NCBI GenBank assembly: GCA_041392305.1
Contig: JAWKMJ010000003.1
Coordinates: 124,001-188,000, forward strand
DNA from: JAGQYP01 sp041392305
GTDB lineage: Bacteria > Bacteroidota > Bacteroidia > Flavobacteriales_D > Crocinitomicaceae
Direction of reading: 5' to 3'
DNA: 64,000 bases
Shown: positions 15,853-24,640 of the stretch, piece by piece
Numbering within the stretch: position 1 is the first letter of the stretch
Layout: every line of letters starts with the position of its first letter
Position numbers and translations under genes: made by a program
The notes under the pieces: generated by a model
What the model was told of the DNA's origin: nothing
The model's database searches: none
The model's input: only the letters and a program-made list of their open reading frames with translations

Positions 15853-18012
15853 TTATTTAATGATAGTCATTTCTTCTATTAAGTTTCCAGCTCCGGCGTA
15901 CTTATCGATAATCCAAAGAATGTATCTCGCATCCACACAAATAGTTCTTTGTATGTTTTCTTCGAAAAAGATATCTCCCGACATGGCTTCCCAGTTTCCA
16001 TCGAAGGCTGTTCCAATAAGATGACCTTCTCCATTGATTACAGGTGAACCTGAATTTCCTCCAGTGATATCGTTGTTTGTAAGGAAGTTGACGATCAATT
16101 TACCATCTTGTCCGTATTGACCAAAATCACCTTCGTTGATCTTATCTACTAGGTCTTGAGGAACATAAAACTCATGTGTTTTATCCTCAGTCATTTCTCT
16201 TTTTTGAAGGATTCCATCCGTAGTAGTTACGTAATCGTAATGAACTGCATCGGCAGGAGAATAATCCAAAACGGAACCATAAGTTAACCTCAAAGTTGAG
16301 TTGGCATTTGGATAGTATTTCTTATCAGGATTCATCTTTCTCAATCCTTGTACAAAAAGTCTATTTGCCTCTTCTAGTTGATGATCTGCTTTAACAGCCT
16401 CATCATTAGATCTTGCCATCTGGAAGGAGTCAAATAATTCTTTAACTAATTGGTAAAACACGTCCTTTTCAAGTCCCTTAACCGAGAATTTATCTAAAAA
16501 GGCCAGATATCTTTCTTTATTTGTGAAAGGAGATTTTTCCCAAGCTTTGTTCACCAATGAAGTAAAATCACCTTTCGCTTTAGCTGTAATTGATTTAAAC
16601 TTTTCACTTTGCTGATCAGCAGGCACATTTTTAGCATACATATTCAACATATTGATCACCAATTCTTTCTCTGTTGGAAGATCTTTTGTCGCATACCATT
16701 CTTCTGCTTGCATTTTTAATACGGGAACCACTTTTTCATTGAATTCCTTTAGCTTTTCATCATCTACAAAAAATCTTCTAGTAGAAATAAAAGTGAAAAC
16801 ATGCTGAAAGAAATCCACTTGATAGATAGCCTCGAAGAAATAAACTTGATTCATAGCATATTTCGCTTCAACCTTGTATGCTTCTTCAAAATCCTGCATC
16901 ACATCTCTATATTTTTTGCGATCATCTTCCTTATTCGCCCAAGCCATGAAATTATCCTCAATTTGCTTTTTCTTACCATAAACTTTGTTCTTTTTCAATT
17001 GCTCAGTTTGCCCAATAAAATATTTCCAATAATTAGCTACCTGCGCATACTTCGATGCGTAATTGATTCGGACAGCATCAGACTGATTCATGTGTTTTTT
17101 CATGATCTCCAACTTTTTCCCTCTAATCTCAACACGAGTTGGCTGGTCCAAAGTAATTGCATGATTTACCCCATAAGAAGAAAGGTATCTATCCGTTGAT
17201 CCAGGAAAACCAAGAACCATGGCGTAATCGTTCTTCTGAACACCTTTTATAGAAATTGGTAAATGATGTTTGGGTTTATAAGGCTGATTTCCTTCTGCGT
17301 AATCGGCCGGTTTATTATCTTCTCCAGCGTAGATTCTAAACATAGAAAAATCTCCTGTATGTCTAGGCCACATCCAGTTATCTGTATCTCCTCCATATTT
17401 CCCAACTGATGAGGGAGGGGCTCCAACCATTCGAACATCTTTAAAACGCTCAACCACAAATAGATAAAACTCATTTCCCTCAAAGAAATTTCGAACAAAG
17501 GCGTCATAATGGGTGTCTTTCGTTGCCTTTCCTTTTAAGACTTCCATTTCATCCATGATTGCCTTTTGCCTTTCTTCATAGGACATACCATCGTTCAATT
17601 TGGCATTTATGTCTGCCGTAACATCCTCAATACGAACAACAATTGTTGCAGTAAGCCCCTTCACAGGAATTTCCTGGTCCATTTTCTTAGCCCAGAATCC
17701 ATTTGTGAGGTAATCATTTTCAGGTGTAGAAGCATCAGCAATAGCATCGTAACCACAATGGTGATTCGTTAAAAACAATCCTTTTTCAGAAATAATCTCA
17801 CCTGTGCAGAATCCTCCCATCGAAATGATAGCATCTTTTAAACACGCGTTGTTAATACTGTAGATTTGTTCTGCTGTAAGCTTCAATCCTTTTTTCTGCA
17901 TATCTTCAATATTCTGATCTTTCAGAAAGTGAAGAAGCCACATTCCTTCATCCGCCATTGAATTCAAAGCGAATAGGAACGTCATCAATATAGTACCTAA
18001 TAATTTCTTCAT
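15853..18012 (-). CDS. S46 family dipeptidyl-peptidase (DPP7-like)
   Basis: A 719-residue exported serine peptidase with signal peptide MKKLLGTILMTFLFALNSMA. The trypsin-like catalytic residues are H85 in LTNHHCGYDAI and S654 in TGGNSGSPVING. S46 enzymes remove dipeptides from the N-terminus of peptides in the periplasm, feeding amino-acid-fermenting or proteolytic growth. The S1-pocket position is Gly in FDGNWEAMSGD (~672); in Porphyromonas gingivalis Gly here marks DPP7 (hydrophobic P1) and Arg marks DPP11 (acidic P1), so DPP7-type specificity is inferred. Single gene with its own promoter and terminator. Confidence 0.92.
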   Translation of the reverse strand: MKKLLGTILMTFLFALNSMADEGMWLLHFLKDQNIEDMQKKGLKLTAEQIYSINNACLKDAIISMGGFCTGEIISEKGLFLTNHHCGYDAIADASTPENDYLTNGFWAKKMDQEIPVKGLTATIVVRIEDVTADINAKLNDGMSYEERQKAIMDEMEVLKGKATKDTHYDAFVRNFFEGNEFYLFVVERFKDVRMVGAPPSSVGKYGGDTDNWMWPRHTGDFSMFRIYAGEDNKPADYAEGNQPYKPKHHLPISIKGVQKNDYAMVLGFPGSTDRYLSSYGVNHAITLDQPTRVEIRGKKLEIMKKHMNQSDAVRINYASKYAQVANYWKYFIGQTEQLKKNKVYGKKKQIEDNFMAWANKEDDRKKYRDVMQDFEEAYKVEAKYAMNQVYFFEAIYQVDFFQHVFTFISTRRFFVDDEKLKEFNEKVVPVLKMQAEEWYATKDLPTEKELVINMLNMYAKNVPADQQSEKFKSITAKAKGDFTSLVNKAWEKSPFTNKERYLAFLDKFSVKGLEKDVFYQLVKELFDSFQMARSNDEAVKADHQLEEANRLFVQGLRKMNPDKKYYPNANSTLRLTYGSVLDYSPADAVHYDYVTTTDGILQKREMTEDKTHEFYVPQDLVDKINEGDFGQYGQDGKLIVNFLTNNDITGGNSGSPVINGEGHLIGTAFDGNWEAMSGDIFFEENIQRTICVDARYILWIIDKYAGAGNLIEEMTIIK

Positions 18013-18032
18013 AACTCTATTTTGGTTTCCCG

Positions 18033-18040
18033 CAAAAATA
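18033..18040 (-). promoter_or_regulatory. -7 promoter box (TATTTTTG) of the S46 gene
   Basis: Exact TAnnTTTG on the minus strand, 20 bp before the ATG. A palindrome with 7-bp arms (ACATTAA-A-TTAATGT, 18073-18087) lies further upstream and could be an operator. Confidence 0.6.
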
Positions 18041-18120
18041 GGGTCTCAAAGGGGCTTTTGCAATTATTCTTTACATTAAATTAATGTTAAGTTAACCCGT
18101 AATAAATAGCAAATTGATTT

Positions 18121-18531
18121 TCAATAAGATATAGGCAAATAATCAACAAGGTAATCGAAAAAGTAAGCGGGTACAGCATCCAAAGTTTTCTGCATACACT
18201 TAGATTCAATCAAAGCATGCAAAAAATGTTTGAAGAATTTTTTTTGAGCAGCCCCATCTGTTCTTTTCGGAATTAAATATTGATCTGACAAATGCTGAAG
18301 GCAATCCTGGAAATAGATATGTAATCTAGAATAATTAAAGTTTAATTCTCCTACCATTGCTTCAGGTTTATACCCAGCATTCAAAGCACAATCACAAAAT
18401 TCACTTGCCGCCTCCCTGGCTTCTTCATCCAGATTTATTTCACTTTGAATTCCATAAATCTCATCAGAAACCGAAGAACAAGAGTTCAACACCAAGAAAA
18501 CACAAAGCAACCAAAGATATCTTGAATTCAT
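18121..18531 (-). CDS. Small lipoprotein with CxC and LHALIExxC motifs (paralogue of next gene)
   Basis: A 136-residue protein with a lipobox (LVLNSCSS, Cys18). After the lipid anchor it carries EFCDCALNAGY (CxC), then LQHL..., and FFKHFLHALIESKC near residue 100. The downstream-facing neighbour at 18542-18853 has the same order (AYCECMMQ, FIKNVLHALIETEC), so the two are diverged tandem duplicates. No known domain is recognised. Third gene in an operon with the M3 peptidase; 10 bp separates it from its paralogue. Confidence 0.7.
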   Translation of the reverse strand: MNSRYLWLLCVFLVLNSCSSVSDEIYGIQSEINLDEEAREAASEFCDCALNAGYKPEAMVGELNFNYSRLHIYFQDCLQHLSDQYLIPKRTDGAAQKKFFKHFLHALIESKCMQKTLDAVPAYFFDYLVDYLPISY

Positions 18532-18541
18532 ACTATTCCTA

Positions 18542-18853
18542 TTAAAAACTCAGCTCCTCTAACTGCTCCATATTCAGTGATTCATCAAAGCATTCCGTCT
18601 CAATCAATGCATGTAAAACATTCTTTATAAAAGCTTTTCGGTTATTTCCTGAATTTCTTTCTAAGGCCTTTTTTAAAATTCCTTTAATCTCTTTAAAACA
18701 AAATGCTACATTCTTATCATGTTGCATCATACATTCGCAATAGGCACCTGCAATTTCTCTAGGTTCATCCCCAAGGTGGACTTTTTCCGGAATTTTATTT
18801 TTTCCACATGAGATGAAAAAAACAAATCCGAATATGATAGAAATTCTAATCAA
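18542..18853 (-). CDS. Small lipoprotein with CxC and LHALIExxC motifs
   Basis: A 103-residue protein with lipobox FFISCGKN (Cys16), EIAGAYCECMMQ near residue 38, FCFKEIKGIL near 52 and FIKNVLHALIETEC near 75. The regular cysteines suggest disulfides in the periplasm or at the outer membrane. Its start overlaps the end of the M3 peptidase gene by 8 bp, so it is co-translated. Similar spaced cysteines occur in the unlinked lipoprotein at 22740-23003. Function unknown. Confidence 0.7.
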   Translation of the reverse strand: MIRISIIFGFVFFISCGKNKIPEKVHLGDEPREIAGAYCECMMQHDKNVAFCFKEIKGILKKALERNSGNNRKAFIKNVLHALIETECFDESLNMEQLEELSF

Positions 18854-20555
18854 GTTTCTTCAATTCAGACTTAACAAATTCGGCTAATTCAGAAATATAA
18901 GTTTTGGAAAAATCAAATCGAATTCCTGCTGTGCTATAAATTTCCGGGATCGTTTTGGTATAACCCAATTTCAAAGCGTTTTTGTATTTTTCGATGGCTT
19001 CTTTAGGGTTTTCCTTATAATTTTTCCAAACGGCAATTGCCCCTAGTTGAGCAATTCCGTATTCAATATAATAAAATGGGACTTCAAAAATATGCAATTG
19101 TCTGTGCCAGCTCTTTGCTCTGTATTCTTCGTATTCACTCCAATCCACCAATCCTGTTCCGAATTCTTTATTGATTTCAATCCATTTTTCAGACCTTGTT
19201 GCTTTATCATTAGACGGATTAGTATATAACCAGTGTTGGAATTTATCCACCGTGGCTACCCATGGAAGAATAGACAATAAAGTTTCCAATTGTTCTATTT
19301 TGGCTCTTTTCAATTCTTCAGGGTTCGAATAGAAAACATCCCAGTAATCCATACTTAACAATTCCATAGACATTGAGGCTAGCTCAGCCACCTCACTAGG
19401 TAAACTTTTGAAACCGGTGAGCTTAAGGTCTCTAGACAGAAACGAATGAACTGCATGCCCTCCTTCATGCATCATTGTGACCAAATCACGCTGTGCTCCA
19501 ACTGAATTCATAAAAATAAAAGGAACTCCGATTTCATACAAAGGATAGTTGTACCCTCCCGGAGCTTTTCCATCTTTGGAATCTAAATCTAGGTACCCCA
19601 TTGAATTCATAGTTTTAAGACAATCTCCAAAATAAGAGTCAATTTTCGAAAAGATCTCCACACTTTTCTTGAGCAGCTCATCACCATTTTCAAAAGGATG
19701 TAGTGGAGCCCGACCTAATGGATCCACTTCAGTATCAAAAGGCTTTACCGAATCTAATTTCATCAGAGCGTATTTCTTCTCTTGAAGTGATCTTACAATT
19801 GGAACAATTTCAGTGCGAACCGATTCATGAAAATCAAAGCAATCTTTCAAGTTATAATCGAATCGACCTAAATCCTTGAATTTATAATCTCTAAAATTTG
19901 TGAATCCAGCATTTTGTGCAACTTGATTTCTCTTAGAGAGAAGTTTATCAAATAAGGTTTCTAACTTATCCGAATCCTGAAGTCTTCGATCAACGATGAG
20001 ATCAAAAACTCTTTTACGAAAATCCCGATCTGGATCTTTCAATTTCACAGAAGCCTTTTGCATGGTAAGCTTTTCACCATCTAATTCTATCGATTGATCT
20101 CCAGTAATTGCACCATATTCTTGAGAGTCATTGGCCAGTTCCGAAAGCAACTGGATATTCTTTTCAGTAAACATTTCAATACTATTCTGAATCCCCCTGA
20201 AATAGATTTGATAGTCTGATCCAGCCATTTCCTTTTTGAATTCAGAATCATTAATCTTTCGATTAAATCGATCATCATAGGGAGATATTTTTGGTTGTAT
20301 GTTGGACATAAAATCTGCATAGCGCTTCGATAGTTCCTCGTCCTTGGTATTGATGGTCATTTTAATATAGCGCCAAGCCACATCCTCTTCCAATACTGCT
20401 TCCAGTTCTGAAACATCAGAAAGAAATTTTTCAAAATCCGCTTTAGAATTTAAGGCTCTTCTATCAAGATTTTCAAAATAAGGTTGTAACCTCTCCCATG
20501 TGTCTATTTTTAGGTCATTGGGAAGAAATGTTCTATTGTTTTTCTCTATGTTCAT
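18846..20555 (-). CDS. M3 family oligoendopeptidase
   Basis: A 569-residue cytoplasmic metallopeptidase. The zinc site is MMHEGGHAVHSF (H363-E364-x-x-H367) with the downstream glutamate in PSEVAELASMSMELLS (~25 residues later), as in PepF/M3 oligoendopeptidases, which degrade short peptides. No signal peptide. Its ATG is 3 bp beyond the U-tract of the terminator of the DUF5606 gene, so expression needs a promoter near that hairpin or read-through. Two small lipoprotein genes follow in overlap. Confidence 0.9.
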   Translation of the reverse strand: MNIEKNNRTFLPNDLKIDTWERLQPYFENLDRRALNSKADFEKFLSDVSELEAVLEEDVAWRYIKMTINTKDEELSKRYADFMSNIQPKISPYDDRFNRKINDSEFKKEMAGSDYQIYFRGIQNSIEMFTEKNIQLLSELANDSQEYGAITGDQSIELDGEKLTMQKASVKLKDPDRDFRKRVFDLIVDRRLQDSDKLETLFDKLLSKRNQVAQNAGFTNFRDYKFKDLGRFDYNLKDCFDFHESVRTEIVPIVRSLQEKKYALMKLDSVKPFDTEVDPLGRAPLHPFENGDELLKKSVEIFSKIDSYFGDCLKTMNSMGYLDLDSKDGKAPGGYNYPLYEIGVPFIFMNSVGAQRDLVTMMHEGGHAVHSFLSRDLKLTGFKSLPSEVAELASMSMELLSMDYWDVFYSNPEELKRAKIEQLETLLSILPWVATVDKFQHWLYTNPSNDKATRSEKWIEINKEFGTGLVDWSEYEEYRAKSWHRQLHIFEVPFYYIEYGIAQLGAIAVWKNYKENPKEAIEKYKNALKLGYTKTIPEIYSTAGIRFDFSKTYISELAEFVKSELKKLD

Positions 20556-20558
20556 GGC

Positions 20559-20583
20559 AAAAAAAAGAGGCTCGGGGCCTCTT
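20559..20583 (-). terminator. Terminator after the DUF5606 gene, abutting the M3 peptidase start
   Basis: Minus-strand 7-bp stem (20577-20583 with 20565-20571, loop CCCGA) followed by U's (A-run 20559-20566). The M3 peptidase ATG is at 20555-20553. Confidence 0.75.
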
Positions 20584-20603
20584 CAAATATTATCTATTGA
20601 ATA

Positions 20604-21167
20604 CTAACCTTTCTTCGCGTTTGCTTTTGATTTAACTGCAGTTTTGGCTGGTGCCTTTTTAGGAGCCGCTGCTTTGGCTTTCGAAGCGGTAGGTTTAGCC
20701 TTAGCGACTGGTTTTTTTTCAGCGGTTTTTGCAGTAGTCTTTTTGGGAGTTTCTTTTTTCTCTTTCTCCTGCTTTTCCTCTTTTTCTGGCTTCACCAAAT
20801 CATTTTTCACTAGTAGATTATACCATTGAAAAAGTTTCTTTATGTCGGACATATACACCCTATCCTCATCCCAATCAGGTAGAAACTCATCTAATTTTTT
20901 AACAAGATTCTCTACCGATTCTTTGTGGGAAATAGTGGCTTTATAACCTTCTAGTTCAGCCAACTTTTGATATACATCTTTTAGAGGCACATCTTCTTCG
21001 TAAGTATATACACTGATATCATCCAAAGCCGAAATCTTATGACTTGCATAAGTTGGAAATCGCTTTCCAGTTTCCAATGCTTCCACAATGATTGTATTTT
21101 TTCCTTGCCCAACTACCTTGTAAAGTCCCGACTTACCTGAAATCGAAATAATTCCTGTTAAATTCAT
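20604..21167 (-). CDS. DUF5606 protein with histone-H1-like Lys/Ala/Pro tail
   Basis: A 187-residue protein. Residues ~1-125 match DUF5606, starting MNLTGIISISGKSGLYKVVGQGKN, a Bacteroidota family of unknown function. After ~residue 128 the sequence changes to Glu/Lys and then Lys/Ala/Pro/Thr repeats (KKTTAKTAEKKPVAKAK and on to the end), like histone H1/HctB-type tails. Such a tail could bind nucleic acid; whether the real role is DNA binding is inference. It has terminators on both sides, so it is a single-gene transcript. Confidence 0.82.
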   Translation of the reverse strand: MNLTGIISISGKSGLYKVVGQGKNTIIVEALETGKRFPTYASHKISALDDISVYTYEEDVPLKDVYQKLAELEGYKATISHKESVENLVKKLDEFLPDWDEDRVYMSDIKKLFQWYNLLVKNDLVKPEKEEKQEKEKKETPKKTTAKTAEKKPVAKAKPTASKAKAAAPKKAPAKTAVKSKANAKKG

Positions 21168-21196
21168 TTATTTTTTAAAATTGATTGTAACACCAC

Positions 21197-21221
21197 AAAA
21201 AAAGTCACTTTGCAGTGACTT
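21197..21221 (-). terminator. Intrinsic terminator of the 21228-21653 gene
   Basis: Minus-strand perfect 8-bp stem AAGTCACT/AGTGACTT (21214-21221 with 21202-21209), loop GCAA, then U7. It begins 6 bp after the stop codon. Confidence 0.85.
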
Positions 21222-21227
21222 CAGTTT

Positions 21228-21653
21228 CTATTTAAATTCCTCGCCCGGGCCACCAACTTGTTTGTACCCTTTCTGCTTTGGCTTAATCTTTTCTTTAAAG
21301 AAGACTTGAAATTTCTCCTTATCCTTGGTATAAAATATCTCAGACATCCCATTCGAGATACCCGGTGCGACACTTTTGGAATTCAAAAGCTTCTTATCCA
21401 CGGTTGAATATTCTCCATCTTCCAACATAATCCAAATTGCGATTACCGTACCGTTTTCTACTCTGGCTTTACCTTGTACACAATAAACATCTTCACCTTC
21501 CCATATTGAAATGATCACATTCCTATGGATATCATCTGCAACAGCATAAGCACCTCTTTTCTCAAACACTGCTTTCCATTGGTCAGCACAATTTTGCGCT
21601 GAAGCAACAAATGAAATAGCTACCGCAAAAAATAAAACGTAAAATTTATTCAT
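21228..21653 (-). CDS. Secreted hypothetical protein (141 aa)
   Basis: Signal peptide MNKFYVLFFAVAISFVASAQ, then a compact domain with two cysteines (NCADQW and VYCVQG) that may form a disulfide, a beta-rich middle (IWEGEDVYCVQGKARVENGTVIAIWIML) and a basic C-terminus. No lipobox and no T9SS signal, so it is probably periplasmic. No family recognised. It has a near-consensus -7 box upstream (TTAGTTTG) and a strong terminator. Confidence 0.65.
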   Translation of the reverse strand: MNKFYVLFFAVAISFVASAQNCADQWKAVFEKRGAYAVADDIHRNVIISIWEGEDVYCVQGKARVENGTVIAIWIMLEDGEYSTVDKKLLNSKSVAPGISNGMSEIFYTKDKEKFQVFFKEKIKPKQKGYKQVGGPGEEFK

Positions 21654-21737
21654 GATTCTTTTGGTTTGTACAAACTAAATTTAGGTCCCAAATATAAAAA
21701 AGAAATGACATAAATTTAAATTTGTGAGTTAATTCTA

Positions 21738-21745
21738 TATTTTTG
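21738..21745 (+). promoter_or_regulatory. -7 promoter box (TATTTTTG) of gmhA
   Basis: Exact TAnnTTTG. It covers the TTG at 21743 that begins the longest frame, so the real start must be the ATG at 21764. Confidence 0.65.
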
Positions 21746-21763
21746 GCCATAAACAGCGGCCCA

Positions 21764-22339
21764 ATGGAAATTAAGCAAATAGCAGACCAATTTTTTGAAT
21801 CCCAAAAAGTTCTTACTGAATTTATTGAAAATCAGGATAATATGAATAAGATTCTAAAAGCTGCAAATATTATTGCTGAGTCCATTTCGAAGGGTGGAAA
21901 AGTGATTTCATGTGGAAACGGAGGATCCATGTGTGATGCTATGCATTTTGCAGAAGAACTTACGGGAAGATATCGAGACGATCGTTCATCAATTCCAGCT
22001 ATTTCAATTTCTGATCCCAGTCATATCACCTGTGTAGGAAACGACTATGGATTTGATTATATTTTTTCAAGATATTTAGAAGGAGTAGGAAAACAAGGAG
22101 ATGTTTTATTAGGCATCTCAACATCAGGGAATTCAAAAAATGTGGTTGAAGCGGTAAAAGTAGCACAGAAACTAGGAATGAAAACGATCACCTTAACTGG
22201 AAAAGACGGTGGAAAGCTTGCTAATATGGCTGATGTTGAAATTAGGGCGCCACATTCAAAGTATGCAGATCGAGCTCAAGAAATTCATATTAAAGTGATT
22301 CATACGATAATCGGTTTAGTGGAAAACAAGGTCAAATAA
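21764..22339 (+). CDS. gmhA: D-sedoheptulose 7-phosphate isomerase (GmhA)
   Basis: A 191-residue SIS-domain protein that makes D-glycero-D-manno-heptose 7-phosphate, the first step of ADP-heptose synthesis for LPS core. SCGNGGSMCDAMHFAEELTGRYR, ISDPSHITCVGNDYGF, LLGISTSGNSKNVVEA and the end AQEIHIKVIHTIIGLVE follow E. coli GmhA closely; metal and active-site His/Glu residues in AMHFAEELTGR and EIHIKVIH are present. The other heptose genes are not in the window. Start set by the promoter box. Confidence 0.92.
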   Translation: MEIKQIADQFFESQKVLTEFIENQDNMNKILKAANIIAESISKGGKVISCGNGGSMCDAMHFAEELTGRYRDDRSSIPAISISDPSHITCVGNDYGFDYIFSRYLEGVGKQGDVLLGISTSGNSKNVVEAVKVAQKLGMKTITLTGKDGGKLANMADVEIRAPHSKYADRAQEIHIKVIHTIIGLVENKVK

Positions 22340-22739
22340 TCGCCTTAAATTTAGGCACCCGTTGGAAAATTAACCAATCCAAAATAAATAGAAATTTAGA
22401 ACAAGTCTACCGATTTTGTTTCCCATATAATTTGATCATTTTTTTCTCAACTTATATTAACTCATGATCCATCAGCAATACTAGAAACACCCATAAACCA
22501 CTCAATATCAACACCTAGAATCACTATGGAAATAAAATTAAATTAATTTATAGTATCTATTTAAAATCGCAAAGTAGGAGTAAAATCAATTCTCGAATTG
22601 TGCAACTAAATTTAATGGTCGCTAAAAAGAATACTAAAAAAAAACAGGATTTCACTCATTATCTGAGGGTTCTCTACATTTTCAAATTAACTTTGCATTT
22701 CTAGTGAGCATGAAATATATCGAACTTACAAATTAAACT
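22340..22739. other. 400-bp AT-rich intergenic region, no gene seen
   Basis: The longest gene-free stretch in the window. No convincing ORF, tRNA or strong hairpin was found; GCCTTAAATTTAGGC (22343-22357) forms only a weak 4-bp stem just after gmhA. A -7 box for the next gene lies at 22688-22695, leaving a ~40-nt leader. A small RNA cannot be excluded. Confidence 0.6.
22688..22695 (+). promoter_or_regulatory. -7 promoter box (TAACTTTG)
   Basis: Exact TAnnTTTG 44 bp upstream of the small lipoprotein gene. Confidence 0.55.
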
Positions 22740-23003
22740 ATGAGAATCGTTTTGATATTATTTGTCTTGGGCGGAATTTCCTTAGGTCTTCTTTACGCTT
22801 GTTCAGAGGATAAATGGAATGAAAAAACGCGCCAGGAATTTATTGAAAAATGTACGGAAGAGGGCATTACTGAATCTTCTTGTAATTGTATTCTTGAAAA
22901 AATAGAAGCGATGAACTACTCTCCTTCTTCCTTGTATTCTGAGGATGAGAAAGTTCGAAAAGCTTATGAGGATGCAATGGCCTCATGTTTAGGACTTGAA
23001 TAG
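22740..23003 (+). CDS. Small Cys-rich lipoprotein (87 aa)
   Basis: Begins with a hydrophobic leader ending in a lipobox (GLLYACSED, Cys21). The mature part is about 66 residues with cysteines in FIEKCTEEG, SSCNCILEK and AMASCLG. The CxC pattern followed by a helix resembles the two lipoproteins at 18121-18853 but lacks their LHALIExxC segment. Likely anchored at the outer or inner membrane. Function unknown. It lies between gmhA and comM with its own promoter. Confidence 0.68.
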   Translation: MRIVLILFVLGGISLGLLYACSEDKWNEKTRQEFIEKCTEEGITESSCNCILEKIEAMNYSPSSLYSEDEKVRKAYEDAMASCLGLE

Positions 23004-23053
23004 AAGCATCCTCACCAATTATTTCTTTTTATTTTCTTACTCGAGATTTTAGC

Positions 23054-23061
23054 TATATTTG
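23054..23061 (+). promoter_or_regulatory. -7 promoter box (TATATTTG) of comM/yifB
   Basis: Exact TAnnTTTG 24 bp before the ATG. Confidence 0.65.
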
Positions 23062-23085
23062 TCGTAACCATTTAAATCGATAAAT

Positions 23086-24627
23086 ATGCTTGTTAAAACC
23101 TTTAGCAGTGCCGTTTTTGGCATAGATGCTACCATCATCACTATTGAAGTTAACTTAGGAATCGGTGTCAATTTCTTTCTAGTTGGATTACCCGATAGTG
23201 CCGTAAAGGAAAGTCAGCAAAGAATTAAAGCTGCCATTCAAAATAATGGTCTGAAATACCCTGGAAAAGAGATAACAATAAATATGGCCCCTGCCGACAT
23301 CAGAAAGGAAGGCTCTTTATTTGATCTTCCAATTGCAATGGGGATACTTGCTGCATCTGAACAAATTAGTGAAACGCAGCTTTCCAAATATCTTCTGATA
23401 GGGGAATTATCATTAGACGGAGGAATAGCGTCTGTCAAGGGTATATTGCCTACAACATTAAAAGCGAAAGAGTCAGGATTCAAGGGTATTATAGTGCCTA
23501 AAGCAAATGAAAAAGAGGCTGCTATCGTAGCGGGTATAGACGTCCATGGATTTGAAAACATATTGGAAGTCATTTCTTTCCTTAATGGCCCAGAAAATTA
23601 CCAACCCTATAAAATCGACATTGAAAAAGAATTTTACGGAAAATTAAATAATTCAGAATTTGATTTCAAAGATGTTAAAGGTCAAGACAATATCAAAAGG
23701 GCTTTTGAAATTGCAGCGGCAGGAGGGCATAATGTCATATTGATTGGACCTCCCGGAGCAGGAAAATCGATGCTTGCCAAACGGCTTCCAACCATTTTAC
23801 CACCGATGAGTTTGGCCGAGAGTTTGGAAACAACTAAAATTCACTCGGTAGCTGGAAATATTAAATCAGATTCCGGCTTAATAACAGAACGTCCATTTCG
23901 AAAGCCGCATCATACGATAAGTGATGTCGCCTTAGTTGGAGGAGGAGGCTATCCGCAACCAGGAGAAATTAGTTTATCTCATAATGGTGTCTTATTTCTG
24001 GATGAATTACCAGAATACAAAAGACAAGTTTTGGAGGTGATGCGTCAACCTTTAGAGGATCGAAGAGTGACCATTTCAAGAGCTAAATTTACGGTGGATT
24101 ATCCTGCTGGATTTATGTTAATAGCAGCCATGAATCCTTGTCCTTGCGGATATTACAATCATCCTGACAAAGAATGCTCCTGTGCTCCAGGATTGGTCCA
24201 CAAATATCTAAATAAAATATCGGGGCCTTTGCTAGATCGAATCGACTTACATGTTGAAGTGACTCCAGTAAAATTTGACGATTTAGCCTATGATGAAATC
24301 CCATCCAAAGGTAGTCAGGAAATCAGAGAAAATGTGATACGAGCACGGCTTATTCAGGAAGAAAGATTTAAAGACTCGAATGATATTCACGCTAACGCAC
24401 AAATGAATTCTAGGCAACTAAAAAAGTATTGTCAAATAGATGATACCGGCAAAACGATTCTCAAAAATGCCATGGAAAAACTGGGATTAAGTGCACGTGC
24501 TTACGATCGTATTCTTCGTGTTTCCAGAACGATTGCTGATCTTGAACAATCTCCTAATATTGAAAGCAAACACTTAGCTGAGGCAATTCAATACAGAAGT
24601 TTAGATAGAGAGGGATGGGGCGGGTAG
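23086..24627 (+). CDS. comM: YifB/ComM family Mg-chelatase-like AAA+ ATPase
   Basis: A 513-residue protein. The N-terminal ChlI-like domain (AVFGIDATIITIEVNLG..., GLPDSAVKESQQR) is followed by Walker A GPPGAGKSMLAKRLP (~222-236), Walker B ISLSHNGVLFLDELPEY and a zinc-finger-like AMNPCPCGYYNHPD...CSC. ComM is a helicase that promotes branch migration and acquisition of DNA during natural transformation in other bacteria; whether this strain is competent is not shown here. Full length, own promoter. Confidence 0.93.
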   Translation: MLVKTFSSAVFGIDATIITIEVNLGIGVNFFLVGLPDSAVKESQQRIKAAIQNNGLKYPGKEITINMAPADIRKEGSLFDLPIAMGILAASEQISETQLSKYLLIGELSLDGGIASVKGILPTTLKAKESGFKGIIVPKANEKEAAIVAGIDVHGFENILEVISFLNGPENYQPYKIDIEKEFYGKLNNSEFDFKDVKGQDNIKRAFEIAAAGGHNVILIGPPGAGKSMLAKRLPTILPPMSLAESLETTKIHSVAGNIKSDSGLITERPFRKPHHTISDVALVGGGGYPQPGEISLSHNGVLFLDELPEYKRQVLEVMRQPLEDRRVTISRAKFTVDYPAGFMLIAAMNPCPCGYYNHPDKECSCAPGLVHKYLNKISGPLLDRIDLHVEVTPVKFDDLAYDEIPSKGSQEIRENVIRARLIQEERFKDSNDIHANAQMNSRQLKKYCQIDDTGKTILKNAMEKLGLSARAYDRILRVSRTIADLEQSPNIESKHLAEAIQYRSLDREGWGG

Positions 24628-24640
24628 CTTTAAGAATGAG

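Noticed and set aside
21743..21763. TTG start for gmhA seven codons upstream of the ATG
   Set aside because: This codon lies inside the TATTTTTG -7 box; the ATG at 21764 fits the known GmhA N-terminus.
22340..22739. Possible pseudogene or small RNA in the 400-bp gap after gmhA
   Set aside because: No frame with homology or a clear hairpin/terminator pair; no evidence beyond AT-rich sequence.
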